Shown: positions 51,001-64,000 of the stretch, piece by piece
Layout: the number at the start of each line of letters is the position of its first letter
Numbering within the stretch: the first letter of the stretch is position 1
Assembly (NCBI RefSeq): GCF_037975245.1
Contig: NC_092571.1
Span: 23,109,917-23,173,916, forward strand
Length of the DNA stretch: 64,000 nt
From: Apostichopus japonicus
Taxonomy: Eukaryota; Echinodermata; Holothuroidea; Aspidochirotida; Stichopodidae
Direction of reading: 5' to 3'
Translations under genes and position numbers: made by a program
The notes under the pieces: model-generated
What the model was told of the DNA's origin: nothing
The model's database searches: none
What the model saw: the letters and a program-made list of their open reading frames with translations, nothing else

Positions 51001-53252
51001 ATATACCAACGAATAGTTAAACTTACTTATGCCTATATTTGGCTTACAATACTTATGAATGGTAAAACTTACTTAGGAATATCTATGGCTTAAAATACTA
51101 ACGAATAGTTAATCTTACTTATGAATATCGTGGAACTTTACTAACGAATAGTTAAATTCACTTATCAATATATATATGTGGCTTAAAATGCTTAAGAATA
51201 GGTAAACTTACTTAGGAATATCTGTGGCTTACAAAACTTACGAATAGTTAAACTTACTTATGAATATATGTGGCTTACAATCCTAAGGAATAGTTAAACT
51301 TACTTATAAATATCTGTCGCTTACAATACTTAGGATGAGTTAACCTTAATTATTAATATCTGTGGCTTACAATACTATAGGAATAGTTAAACTTATTTAT
51401 AAATATCTGTGGCTTACAATACCTACGAATAGTTAGACTTGCTTATAAATATATGTGGCTTACAATAATAAAGGAATAGTTCAACTTACTTATGAATATC
51501 TGTCGCACACAATACTTAGGAATAGTTAAACTTAATTATGAATAGGGGTGGCTTACAACATACCTACGAATAGTTAAACTTACTTATGAATATCTGTGGT
51601 TTACCTTACTTACGAATAGTTAAATTCACTTATGAATATCTGTGGCTTTCAATACATACGAATAGTTAAATTTGCCTATGTATATATGTGGCTTACAATA
51701 TACCTACGAATAGTTAAACTTACTTATGCATATAGTTGGCGCATAATATCTATGAATGGTTAAACTTACTTATGAATATCTGTGGCATAAAATACTAACG
51801 AATAGTTGAAATAACTTATGAATATATGTGGCTTACAATACATACGAATAGTTAAACTTATTTATGCATATATGTGGCTTACAATACCTATGAATGGTTA
51901 AACTTACTTATGAATATCTGTGGCTTACAATACTAACGAATAGTTGAACTAACTTATGAATATATGTGGCTTACAATACTTAGAAATAGTTAACTTACTA
52001 ATGAAAATCTGTCGCTTAAAATACCTAGGAATAGTTGAATTCACTTATGAATAACTGTGGCTTTCAATACATACGAATAGTTAAATTTACCTATGAATAT
52101 ATGTGGCTTACAATACATACGAATAGTTAAACTTACTTATGAATATCTGTGGCATACAATACTAACGAATAGTTGAACTAACTTATGAATATCTGTGGCT
52201 TACAATACTAACGAATAGTTGAACTAACTTATGAATACATGTGGCTTACAATACTTAGGAATAGTTAACTTACTTATGAAAATCTGTCGCATACAATACT
52301 TAGGAATAGTTAAACTTAATTATGATAATCTGTGGCTTAAAATACCTACGAATAGTTAAACTTACTTATTAATATCTGTGGCTTACAATAGTAACGAATA
52401 GTTAAATTCACCTATAGATATATGTGGCTTACAATACTGAGGAGTAGTTAAACTTACTTATGAATAGCTGTGGCTTAAAATACTTACGAATAGTTAAACT
52501 TACTTATAAATATATGTGGCTTAAAATACTTAGGAATAGTTAAACTTACTTATGTATATGTGGCTTACAATATACCTTCGAATAGGTTAACTTACTTATG
52601 CATATATTTGGCGCATAATACTTGTGAATGGTTAAACTTACTAAGGAATATCTGTGGCTTACAATACTTACGAATAGTTAAACTTACTTATGAATATATG
52701 TGGTTTACAATACTAAGGAATAGTTGAACTTACGTAAGAATAGCTGTCGCTTACAATACTTAAGAATAGTTAAACTTAATTATGAATATCTGTGGCTAAA
52801 AATACCTACGAATAGTTAAACTTACTTATGATTATCTGTGGTTTACTTTACTTACGAATAGTTTAATTCACTTAAAAATATATGGGGCTTAAAATACTTT
52901 CGAATAGTTAAACTTACTTATGAATGTATGTGGCTTAAAATACTTAGGAATAGTTAAACTTACTTATGTATATGTGGCTTACAATATACCTTCGAATAGG
53001 TTAACTTACTTATGCATATATGTGGTTTACAATACTAAGGAATAGTTGAACTTACGTAAGAATAGCTGTCGCTTACAATACTTAAGAATAGTTAAACTTA
53101 ATTATGAATATCTGTGGCTAAAAATACCTACGAATAGTTAAACTTACTTATGATTATCTGTGGTTTACTTTACTTACGAATAGTTTAATTCACTTAAAAA
53201 TATATGGGGCTTAAAATACTTTCGAATAGTTAAACTTACTTATGAATGTCTG

Positions 53253-53305
53253 TTACCATACTGTCATAAATGTCATTTAATAAAGTAGAATAATAAATAG
53301 AAATA
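53253..53305. repeat. Boundary module from 46-bp to 8-bp satellite, copy 2
   Basis: TTACCATACTGTCATAAATG and the AATAAA-rich remainder are almost identical to copy 1 at 40,273, at a spacing of 12,980 bp. Confidence 0.93.
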
Positions 53306-54034
53306 AAATGGTAAAATGGTAAAATGGTAAAATGGTAAAATGGTAAAATGGTGAAATGGTGAAATGGTGAAATGGTGAAATGGTGAAATGGTGAAATGGT
53401 GAAATGGTGAAATGGTGAAATGGTGAAATGGTGAAATGGTGAAATGGTGAAATGGTGAAATGGTGAAATGGTGAAATGGTGAAATGGTGAAATGGTGAAA
53501 TGGTGAAATGGTGAAATGGTGAAATGGTGAAATGGTGAAATGGTGAAATGGTGAAATGGTGAAATGGTGAAATGGTGAAATGGTGAAATGGTGAAATGGT
53601 GAAATGGTGAAATGGTCACATGATCACATGATCAAATGATCAAATGATCAAATGATCAAATGCTCAAATGCCCAAATGCCCAAATGATCAAATGATCAAA
53701 TGATCAAATGATCAAATGATCAAATGATCAAATGATCAAATGATCAAATGATCAAATGATCAAATGATCAAATGATCAAATGATCAAATGATCAAATGAT
53801 CAAATGATCAAATGATCAAATGATCAAATGATCAAATGATCAAATGATCAAATGATCAAATGATCAAATGATCAAATGATCAAATGATCAAATGATCAAA
53901 TGATCAAATGATCAAATGATCAAATGATCAAATGATCAAATGATCAAATGATCAAATGATCAAATGATCAAATGATCAAATGATCAAATGATCAAATGAT
54001 CAAATGATCAAATGGTCAAATGGTCAAATGATCA
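53306..54034. repeat. 8-bp array: AAATGGTA, AAATGGTG and AAATGATC sub-blocks
   Basis: A few AAATGGTA units, about 33 AAATGGTG units (to about 53,612), short ACATGATC and AAATGCCC runs, then about 40 AAATGATC units (about 53,690-54,010). This region is shorter than the second one, and its last sub-block is a different variant. Confidence 0.96.
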
Positions 54035-54221
54035 AATGGTAAAGTAATAAAATGATCAAATGATCAAATGATCAAATGGTTAAATGGTAAAGTGGTGAAA
54101 TGGTGAAAGGATGACATGATGAAATGATGATATGATGAAATGGTAAAATGGTAAAATTTTCAAATGGTAAAGTGACATTATGACATTTATGAGAATATTG
54201 ACAGTATCATTAGTGACATTA
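54035..54221. repeat. Boundary module from 8-bp to 46-bp satellite, copy 3
   Basis: The same ordered words again, ending GACAGTATCATTAGTGACAT before TTACTTTTGAATATCTG. The spacing from copy 2 is about 11.5 kb. Confidence 0.9.
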
Positions 54222-57200
54222 CTTTTGAATATCTGTGGCTTATAATACTTACGAATAGTTAAACTTACTTATGAATATCTGTGGCTTGCAATACTTACGA
54301 ATAGTTAAACTTACTTATGAATATCTGTTGCTTACAATAGTAACGAATAGTTAAATGCATTTATAAATATATGTGGCTTAAAATACTTCCGAATAGTTAA
54401 ACTTACTTATGAATATCTGTGGCTTACAATACTTCCGAATAGCTAAACTTCATAATGAATATATGTGGCTTACAATACTAACCAATAGTTAAACTTACTT
54501 AAGTATATATGTGGCTTAAAATACCTACGAAAAGTTAAACTAATTTTGGAAAATAGTTGGCGTAAAATACCTACGAATAGTTATACTTATATGAATATCT
54601 GTGGCTTGCAATACTTATGAATGGTTAAACTTTTTTATGAATATCTGTCGCTTACAATACTTAGGAATAATTAAACTTTCTTAAGTATATATGTCGCTTA
54701 CAATATACCTACGAATAATTAAATTTACTTAGGCATATATGTGGCTAACAATACTTATGAATAGTTAAACTAACATATATGTATACGTGGCTTACATTAC
54801 TTACGAATAGTTAAACTTACTTTGGAATATCTTTGACTTACAATACTTACGAATAGTTAAACTTAATTATGAATATAAGTGGCTTACAATAATTACGAAT
54901 AGTTAAACTTACTTATGCATATCTGTCGCTTACAATAGTAACGAATAGTTAAGCTTGCTTATGCATGTCTGTTGCTTAAAATACCAACGAATAGTTAAAC
55001 TTAATCATGAATATCCACGGCTTACAATAGTAACGAATAGTTAAATTCATTTATAAATATATGTGGCTTCTAATACTTACGAATAGTTAAACTAACTTAT
55101 GAATATCTGTGGCTTACAATATACCTACGAATAGTCTAACATACTTATGCATTTATTTGGCTACCAATACAAATGAATGGTTAAACTTACTTAGGAATAT
55201 CTGTGGATTACAATACTTACGAATAGTCAATGTTGATTATCAATATATTTGGCCTACAATACTTTGGAATAGTTAAACTATAGATACAAAGAGTTAAAAT
55301 TACTAATGAATATCTGTGGCTTACAATCCTTAGGAATAGTTAAACTTACTTATGAAGATCTGTCGCCTACAATACTTAGGATGAGTTAAACTTACTTAAA
55401 ATACCTACGAATAGTTAAATTTACTTATGAATATCTGTGGCTTACAATACTTACGAATAGTTTAACTTACTTATGAATATCTGTGGCTTACAACCCTTAG
55501 GAGAAGTTAAACTTACTTATGAATATCTGTCGCTTACAATACTTAGGATGAGTTAAACTTAATTATGAATATATGGGGCTTAAAATACTAAAGGAATAGT
55601 TAAACTTACTTATGAATAGCTGTCGCTTACATTACTTAGGAATAGTGAAACTTAATTATAAATAGAGGTTGCTTACAATACACCTACGAATAGTTAAACT
55701 TACTTATGAATATCTGTGGTTTACCTAACTTATGTATAGTAAAATTCACTTATAAATATATGTGGCTTAGAATACTTATAAATAGTTTAACTTACTGATG
55801 AATATCTGTGGCTTACAATACTTATGAATGGTTAAACTTACTTAGGAATATCTGTGGCTTACAATACTTACGAATAGTTAAACTAACTAAGGAATATATG
55901 TGGCTTACAATCCGTAGGAATAGTTAAACTTACTTATGAATATCTGTCGCTTATAATACATAGGATGAGTTAAACTTAATTATGCATATCTGTGGCTTAA
56001 AATACCTACGAATAGTTAAACTTACTTATGAATATCTGTGGCTCACAATAGTAGCGAATAGCTAAACTTTCTTATGAATTTCTGTGGCTTAAAATACCTA
56101 CTTATGAATATATGTGGCTTACAATACATAAGGAATAGTTAAACTTACATATGAATACAGGTGGCTTACACTATACCTATGAATAGTTAAACTTACTTAT
56201 GAATATATGTGGCTTACAATACTAAAGGAATAGTTAAACTTACTTATGAATATATGTCGCTTACAGTACTTAGGAATAGTTCAACTTAATTATGAATATC
56301 TGTGGCTTACAATACTTATGAATGGTTAAACTTACTTATGAATATATGTGGCTTACAATCCTTAGGAGAAGTTAAACTAACTTATGAATATCTGTGGCCT
56401 TCAATACTTACGAATAGTTAAACTAACTTATAAATATCTGTGGCTTACAATACTTAGAAATAGTTAAACTTACTTATGAAATCTGTTGCTTAAATTACCT
56501 ACGAACAGTTAAACATAGTTATGAATATCTGTGGCTCACATTCGTAACGAATAGAAATTCACTTATAAGTATATATGGCTTTAAATACCTACGAATGGTT
56601 AAACTTACTTAGAAATTTCTGTGGCTTAAAATACTTACGAATAGTTAAACTAACTTATGAATATATGTGGCTTACAATACTTACGAATAGTTAACTTACT
56701 TATGAATATCTGTGGCTTACAATATACCTACGAATAGTTTAACTTACTTATGCATATATTTGACGCATAATACTTGTGAATGGTTAAACTTACTAAGGAA
56801 TATCTTTAGCTTACAATACTTACGAATAGTTAAAATTACTTATGAATATATGTGGTTTACAATACTTAAGGAATAGTTCAACTTACTTATGAATAGCTGT
56901 CGCTTACAATACTTTAGAATAGTTAAACTTAATTATGAATATCTGTGGCTTAGAATACCTACGAATAGGAAAACTTACTTATGAATATCTGTGGTTTACT
57001 TTACTTACGAATAATTAAATTCACTTATAAATATATGAGGTATAAAATACTTACGAATAGTTAAACTTACTTATGAATATCTGTGGCTTACAATACTTTC
57101 GAATAGTTATTTATTTATGAATATATGTGGCTTACAATACTTACGAATAGTTAAACTTACTTATGTATATTTCTGGCTTAAAATACCTAAGAATATTTAA

Positions 57201-60200
57201 ACTTACGTAAGAATATCTGTGGCTTAAAATACTTAGGAATAGTTAAAATTACTTAATATGAATACCTGTTGTATTGTCCCGTAGCATGATAGCATGGTAG
57301 CACGGTAGCTCGGTAGCATGGAAGCATGGTAGCATGGTAGCAATGTAGCAATGTAGCAAGGTTCCATGGTACTATGGTAGCAAGGCAGAATGGTAGCAAT
57401 GTAGCAATGCAGCATGGTAGCATGGTAGCATGGTAGCAAGGTAGCATGGTAGCATGGTAGCATGTCAGGATACATATCTGTGACTTACAATACTTAGGAA
57501 TGGTTAAAGTTAATTAAGTATATCTGTGGCTTAAAATACCAAAGAATAGTTAAACTTACTTATGAATATCTGTGGCTTACAATAGTTACGAATAGTTAAA
57601 CTTACTTATGAATATCTGTTGTTTACCTTACTTACGAAAAGTTAAATTCTCTTATAAATATATGTGGCTTACAATACTTACAAATAGTTAAACTTACTTA
57701 TGAATACTTGTGGCTTAGAACACTCACGTATAGTTAATCTTACTTATGAATATCTATGGCTTACAATACTTAGGAATAGTTAAACTTACTTATATATATA
57801 TCTGTCGCTTAAAATACTTAGGAATGGTTTAGCTTACTTATGTATCTCTGTGGCTTAAAATACCTAAGAATATTTAAACTTACTTATGAATATCTGTGGC
57901 TTACAATAGTAACGAATAGTTAAAGTTACTTATGAATATCTATTTTTTACCTTACTTAGGAATAATTAAATTCACTTATAAATATATGTGTCTTAAAATA
58001 CTTAAGAATAGCTAAACTTACTTATGAATATGTGGCTTACGATACTAACGAATAGTTAAAGTTACTTATGAATATCTATTTTTTACCTTACTTACGAATA
58101 GTTAAATTCACTTATAAATATATGTGGCTTAAACTACTTAAGAATAGCTATGTGGCTTACGATACTGACAAATAGTTAAACTTACTTATGTATATATGTG
58201 GCATAATTTACCAACGAATAGTTAAACTTACTTATGAATATATGTGGCTTACATTACTTAGGAATATTTAAATTTACGTACGAATATATGTGGCTTACAA
58301 TACTTACAAATAGTTTAACTAACTTATGAATATCTGTGGCTTAAAATAGTTAGAAATGGTTAAACTTACTTATGTATACATCAGGCATAAAATACTAACA
58401 AATAGTTAAACTTACTTATGAATATCTGTGGCTTATAATACTTAGGAACAGTTAAACTTAATTAATATGAATATCTGTCGCTTAAACTACTTCGGAATGG
58501 TTAAACTTACTTATGTATATCTGTGGCTTAAAATACCTAAGAATAGTAAAAGTTACTTATCATAATCTGTGGCTTACAATAGTAACGAATAGTTAAACTT
58601 ACTTATGAATATCTGTGGCTTACATTACTTTCGAATAGTTAAACTTACGTAAGAATATCTGTAGCTTACAATACTCACAAATAATTAAATTTACTAATAT
58701 ATATGAGGCATGAAATACAAAAGAATAGTTACACTTACTTATGCATATTTGTGGCTTACAATACTTACAAATGATTAAACTTACTTATGTATTTATGTGG
58801 CATAAAATACCTAAGAATAGTTAAACTTACTTATGAATGTATGTGGCTTACAATACTTACGAATAGTTAAACTTACGTAATAATATCTGGGGCTTACAAT
58901 ACTAACGAACAGTTAAACTTACTTAATATGAATACCTATTGCTTAAAATACTTAGGAATAGTTAAACTAACCAAAGAATATATGTGGTTTACCTTACTTA
59001 CGAATAGTTAAATTCACTTATGAATATGTGTGGCTTGAAATAGTAACAAATAGTTAAATTCACTATATCCAATATGTGGCTTAAAATACCTAGGAATAGT
59101 TGAACTCACTTATGAATATCTGTGGCATTCAATACATACGAATAGTTAAATTTACCTATGTATATATGTGGCTTACAATATACCTACGAATAGTTAAACT
59201 TACTTATGCATATATTTGGCGCCTAATACCTATTAATGGTTAAACTTGCTTATGAATATCTGTGGCATACAATACTAACGAATAGTTGAACTAACTTATG
59301 AATATATGTGGCTTACAATACATACGAATAGTTAAACTTATTTATGCATATATGTGGCTTACAATACCTATGAATGGTTAAACTTACTTATGAATATCTG
59401 TGGCTTACAATACTAACGAATAGTTGAACTAACTTATGAATATATGTGGCTTACAATACTTAGGAATAGTTAACTTACTAATGGAAATCTGTCGCTTAAA
59501 ATACCTAGGAATAGTTGAACTCACTTACGAATATCTGTGGCTTTCAATACATACGAATAGTTAAATTTACCTATGAATATATGTGGCTTACAATACATAC
59601 GAATAGTTAAACTTACTTATGCATATATTTGCGCACAATACCTATGAATGGTTAAACTTACTTATGATAATCTGTGGCTTAAAATACCTACGAATAGTTA
59701 AACTTACTTATGAATATCTGTGGCTTACAATAGTAACGAATAGTTAAATTCAATTATAGATATATGTGGCTTACAATACATAGGAGTAGTTATACTTACT
59801 AATGAATAACTGTGGCTTAAAATACTTACGAATAGTTAAACTTACTTATAAATATATTTGGCGCACAATAGTTATGAATGGTTAAACTTACTTATGAATA
59901 TCTGTGGCTTACAATAGTAACGAATAGTTAAATTCAATTATAGATATATGTGGCTTACAATACATAGGAGTAGTTATACTTATTAATGAATACCTGTGGC
60001 TTAAAATACTTACGAATAGTTAAATTCACTTATAAATATATGTGGCTTAAAATACTTACGAATAGCTAAACTTACTTATGAATATATGTGGTTTACAATA
60101 CTAAGGAATAGTTAAACTTACTTATGAATAGCTGTCGCTTACAATACTTAAGAATAGTTAAACTTAATTATGAATATCTGTAGCTTAAAATACCTACGAT

Positions 60201-60247
60201 TAGTTAAACTTACTTATGAATATCTGTGGTTTACTTTACTTACGAAT
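54222..60247. repeat. 46-bp satellite array 3 (about 6 kb, shortened)
   Basis: The opening 3 kb follows array 1 closely, with the same peculiar monomers such as TTTTGGAAAATAGTTGGCG at about 54,542. The array then shortens and ends directly in an 8-bp block at TACGAATAGG/TGAAATGAT, without the usual boundary module. Confidence 0.95.
57281..57463. repeat. Embedded ATGGTAGC module, copy 4
   Basis: The same block and flanks. It shares GGTAGCAAGGCAG with copy 1, so array 3 is closer to array 1 than to array 2 here. Confidence 0.95.
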
Positions 60248-60420
60248 AGGTGAAATGATAAAATGGTACAATGGTAAAATGGTAAAATGGTAAAATGGTA
60301 AAATGATAAAATGATAAAATGGTAAAATGGTAAAATGATAAAATGGTAAAATGGTAAAATGGTTAAATGGTAAAATGGTGATAAAATGGTGATAAGATTG
60401 TGATAAAATGGTGATAAAAT
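60248..60420. repeat. 8-bp block with GTGATAAAATG ending
   Basis: AAATGGTA and AAATGATA units that pass into 11-bp GGTGATAAAAT units. It is repeated at about 61,868-62,040. Confidence 0.92.
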
Positions 60421-60580
60421 TAAATAAAAATAGTAATATAATGGCTTAAAATACCCAGGAATAGTTAAACTTACTTATGAATATTTATGGCTTACAATAG
60501 TAAAGAATAGTTCAATTCATTTATAAATATATTATGGCCTAAAATACTTAGGAATAGTTAAACTTACTTATGAATATCGG

Positions 60581-60940
60581 TTACCATACTGTTATCAATG
60601 TCATTTAATAAAGTAGAATAATAAATAGAAATAAAATGGTGAAATTATAAAATGGTAAAATGATAAAATGGTAAAATGGTGAAATGATAAAATGACAAAA
60701 TGGTAAATGATAAAATGATAAAAAATATAAAATGGTCAAATGGTCAAATGGTAAAGTGATAAATTGATGAAATGGTGAAATGATAAAATGGTACAATGGT
60801 AAAATGGTAAAATGGTAAATGATAAAATGTACAATGGTAAAATGGTAAAATTTTAAATGGTAAAATGATAAAATGGTGATAAAATGGTGATTAAATGGTA
60901 ATAAAATGGTGATAAAATGGTAATATTATGGCTTAAAATA
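60581..60940. repeat. Boundary module copy 3 and 8-bp block
   Basis: TTACCATACTGTTATCAATG (a variant of the earlier module), then the AATAAA-rich part, then mixed AAATGGTA/AAATGATA units ending in 11-bp GGTGATAAAAT units. It is repeated at 62,201-62,560. Confidence 0.92.
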
Positions 60941-62792
60941 CCTACGAGTAGTTAAAAAATACTTATGAATATTTATGGCTTACAATAGTAAAGAATAGTT
61001 AAATTCATTTATAAATATATGTGGCTTAAAATACTTAGGAATAGTTAAACTTACTTATGAATATCTGTGGCTTACAATACTTACGAATAGTTAATCTTAC
61101 TTATGAATATATATGGCTACAATACTTAGGAATAATTAAACTTACTTATGAATATATGTGGCTTACAATACTTAGGAATAGTTAACTTACTAATGGAAAT
61201 CTGTCGCTTAAAATACCTAGGAATAGTTGAACTCACTTACGAATATCTGTGGCTTTCAATACATACGAATAGTTAAATTTACCTATGAATATATGTGGCT
61301 TACAATACATACGAATAGTTAAACTTACTTATGCATATATTTGCGCACAATACCTATGAATGGTTAAACTTACTTATGATAATCTGTGGCTTAAAATACC
61401 TACGAATAGTTAAACTTACTTATGAATATCTGTGGCTTACAGTAGTAACGAATAGTTAAATTCAATTATAGATATATGTGGCTTACAATACATAGGAGTA
61501 GTTATACTTACTAATGAATAACTGTGGCTTAAAATACTTACGAATAGTTAAACTTACTTATAAATATATTTGGCGCACAATAGTTATGAATGGTTAAACT
61601 TACTTATGAATATCTGTGGCTTACAATAGTAACGAATAGTTAAATTCAATTATAGATATATGTGGCTTACAATACATAGGAGTAGTTATACTTACTAATG
61701 AATACCTGTGGCTTAAAATACTTACGAATAGTTAAATTCACTTATAAATATATGTGGTTTACAATACTAAGGAATAGTTAAACTTAATTATGAATATCTG
61801 TAGCTTAAAATACCTACGATTAGTTAAACTTACTTATGAATATCTGTGGTTTACTTTACTTACGAATAGGTGAAATGATAAAATGGTACAATGGTAAAAT
61901 GGTAAAATGGTAAAATGGTAAAATGATAAAATGATAAAATGGTAAAATGGTAAAATGATAAAATGGTAAAATGGTAAAATGGTTAAATGGTAAAATGGTG
62001 ATAAAATGGTGATAAGATTGTGATAAAATGGTGATAAAATTAAATAAAAATAGTAATATAATGGCTTAAAATACCCAGGAATAGTTAAACTTACTTATGA
62101 ATATTTATGGCTTACAATAGTAAAGAATAGTTCAATTCATTTATAAATATATTATGGCCTAAAATACTTAGGAATAGTTAAACTTACTTATGAATATCGG
62201 TTACCATACTGTTATCAATGTCATTTAATAAAGTAGAATAATAAATAGAAATAAAATGGTGAAATTATAAAATGGTAAAATGATAAAATGGTAAAATGGT
62301 GAAATGATAAAATGACAAAATGGTAAATGATAAAATGATAAAAAATATAAAATGGTCAAATGGTCAAATGGTAAAGTGATAAATTGATGAAATGGTGAAA
62401 TGATAAAATGGTACAATGGTAAAATGGTAAAATGGTAAATGATAAAATGTACAATGGTAAAATGGTAAAATTTTAAATGGTAAAATGATAAAATGGTGAT
62501 AAAATGGTGATTAAATGGTAATAAAATGGTGATAAAATGGTAATATTATGGCTTAAAATACCTACGAGTAGTTAAAAAATACTTATGAATATTTATGGCT
62601 TACAATAGTAAAGAATAGTTAAATTCATTTATAAATATATGTGGCTTAAAATACTTAGGAATAGTTAAACTTACTTATGAATATCTGTGGCTTACAATAC
62701 TTACGAATAGTTAATCTTACTTATGAATATATATGGCTACAATACTTAGGAATAATTAAACTTACTTATGAATATATGTGGCTTACAATATT

Positions 62793-64000
62793 TAGGAATA
62801 GTTAAACTTACTGATGAATATCTGTTACCATACTGTTATCAATGTCATTTAATAAAGTAGAATAATAAATAGAAATAAAATGGTGAAATGATAAAATGGT
62901 AAAATGATAAAATGGTAAAATGGTAAAAATGGTAAAATTTTAAATGGTAAAAATGCTAAAATGGTAAAATGTAAAATGGTAAAATGGTGAATAATAAAAT
63001 GGTTAAATGTCAAATGGTGATAAAATGGTGATAAAATGGTTATAAAATGGTGATAAAATCAAATGGTGATAAAATGGTGATAAAATCAAATCTTGATAAA
63101 ATGGTGATAAAATAAAATGATGATAAAATGGTAATAAAATGATGATAAAATGGTAAAATGATAAAATGGTGATAAAATGGTGATGAAATGATGATGAAAT
63201 GGTAATGAAATGGTGATGAAATGGTGATGAAATGGTGATGGAAATGGTGATGGAAATGGTGATGAAATGGTGATGAAATGGTGATGGAAATGATGATGAA
63301 ATGGTAATAAAATGATGATAAAATGGTAAAATGATAAAATGGTGATAAAATGGTGATGAAATGGTGATGAAATGGTGATGAAATTGTGATGAAATTGTGA
63401 TGAAATGGTGATGCAATGGTGATGAAATGATGATTAAATGGTAATAAAATGATGATAAAATGGTAAAATGATAAAATGATAAAATGGTGATAAAATGGTG
63501 ATGAAATGGTGATGAAATGGTGATGAAATTGTGATGAAATTGTGATGAAATTGTGATGAAATGGTGATGAAATGGTGATGGAAATGATGATGGAAATGGT
63601 GATGAAATGGTGATGAAATGATGATTAAATGGTAATAAAATGGCGATAAAATGGTGATGAAATGGTGATGAAATGGTAATAAAATGGCGATAAAATGGTG
63701 ATGAAATGGTGATTAAAAACATGGTAATGAAATGGTGATAAAATGGTGATGGAATGGTGATAAAGTTGTGATAAAATAATGAACAAATGGTGATAAAATC
63801 AAATGATGATAAAATGGTGATAAAATTAAATGATGATTAAATGGTTATAAAATTTTGATAAAATGTGATGAAATAAAAGGTTGATAAAATGGCGATGAAA
63901 TGGTGACAAAATGATGATCAAAAAAATTGTGATGAAAAAATTGTGATGAAAAAATTGGTGATGAAAAAAATGGTGATAAAATGGTGATGGAAATGGTGAT
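62793..64000. repeat. Boundary module and terminal 11-bp-type satellite
   Basis: After one last monomer, the boundary module recurs at 62,825. An AAATGGTA-like stretch follows and then an array of 11-bp units, AAATGGTGATG or AAATGGTGATA, with variants (ATTGTGATGA, GGTAATAAAAT). Longer periods of about 190 bp are visible, for example a repeated GATGATAAAATGGTAAAATG at 63,118, 63,311 and 63,449. The array runs off the window. The 239-codon minus-strand open frame here is a satellite artefact. Confidence 0.93.

Larger units (their letters stand above)
42718..53252. repeat. 46-bp satellite array 2 (about 10.5 kb)
   Basis: The same monomer family as array 1, and long stretches are near-copies of it: the first kilobase, the 44-45 kb segment, and the 455-bp higher-order repeats. 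Copies of the AGAATAGATA marker at 48,536, 48,991 and 49,446 are spaced exactly 455 bp. A ~90-120 bp local reiteration occurs at about 45,320-45,610. It carries two embedded ATGGTAGC modules where array 1 has one. Confidence 0.96.
59461..62792. repeat. 1.6-1.7 kb composite tandem duplication
   Basis: Unit 1 (59,461-61,172) and unit 2 (61,173-62,792) each contain 46-bp monomers, an 8-bp block, more monomers, the boundary module with another 8-bp block, and monomers again. From about 60,160 to 61,170 the match to 61,780-62,790 is essentially exact at an offset of 1,620 bp. The offset at the left ends is 1,712 bp, two monomers more. Confidence 0.92.

Noticed and set aside
63003-63722. 239-codon minus-strand open frame
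   Set aside because: Lies wholly in the 11-bp/8-bp-type satellite and has a repetitive HHHFITISSPF composition.

Overview
This looks like an AT-rich animal nuclear genome window. The spliced gene has GT-AG introns. The repeats include tRNA-headed SINEs, a LINE with reverse transcriptase, a hAT-type MITE and very long satellite arrays. The gene's domain style (secreted mosaic with Ig-like and EGF-like modules and an N-terminal SHFRGG motif) and the SINE types suggest a marine invertebrate deuterostome, perhaps an echinoderm such as a sea cucumber. The taxon is inferred from memory of families and was not tested.

Layout. 1-11,507: no convincing coding sequence; low-complexity tracts, a 170-bp triplicate, a 67-bp duplicate and two antisense tRNA-derived SINEs. 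11,508-24,709: one plus-strand gene that I could assemble into 15 coding exons. All 14 junctions keep phase, giving 818 residues: signal peptide, unclassified N-terminal ectodomain, a bacterial-Ig/SWM-like beta domain, an Ig-like domain, two EGF-like modules and a third EGF cut short by a stop. Its introns carry a 312-bp hAT-type MITE with an 8-bp target duplication, a 165-bp foldback palindrome, a second copy of one SINE tail and (TA)n arrays. 24,710-28,147: 3' flank with poly(A) signals and a possible alternative last exon. It then holds a decayed Tx1/L1-like LINE on the plus strand, apparently inserted into an older minus-strand copy of a related LINE. A 13-bp direct repeat flanks the insertion.

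28,148-64,000: about 36 kb with no gene, built almost wholly from two satellite families in a fixed order. One is an 8-bp satellite (AAATGGTN and single-base variants), homogenised block by block. The other is a roughly 46-bp satellite that also forms ~455-bp higher-order repeats. They alternate in a ~11.5-13 kb macro-repeat seen about two and a half times. Short non-satellite boundary modules recur at each transition: one at 46-bp to 8-bp changes (five copies) and one at 8-bp to 46-bp changes (three copies). A third module, a ~183-bp ATGGTAGC-type block, is embedded four times inside the 46-bp arrays. The right end is a 1.6-1.7 kb tandem duplication running into an 11-bp-type array.

The most interesting object is this modular composite macrosatellite and its boundary modules. 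The nested LINE and the premature-looking gene end are the next best leads.
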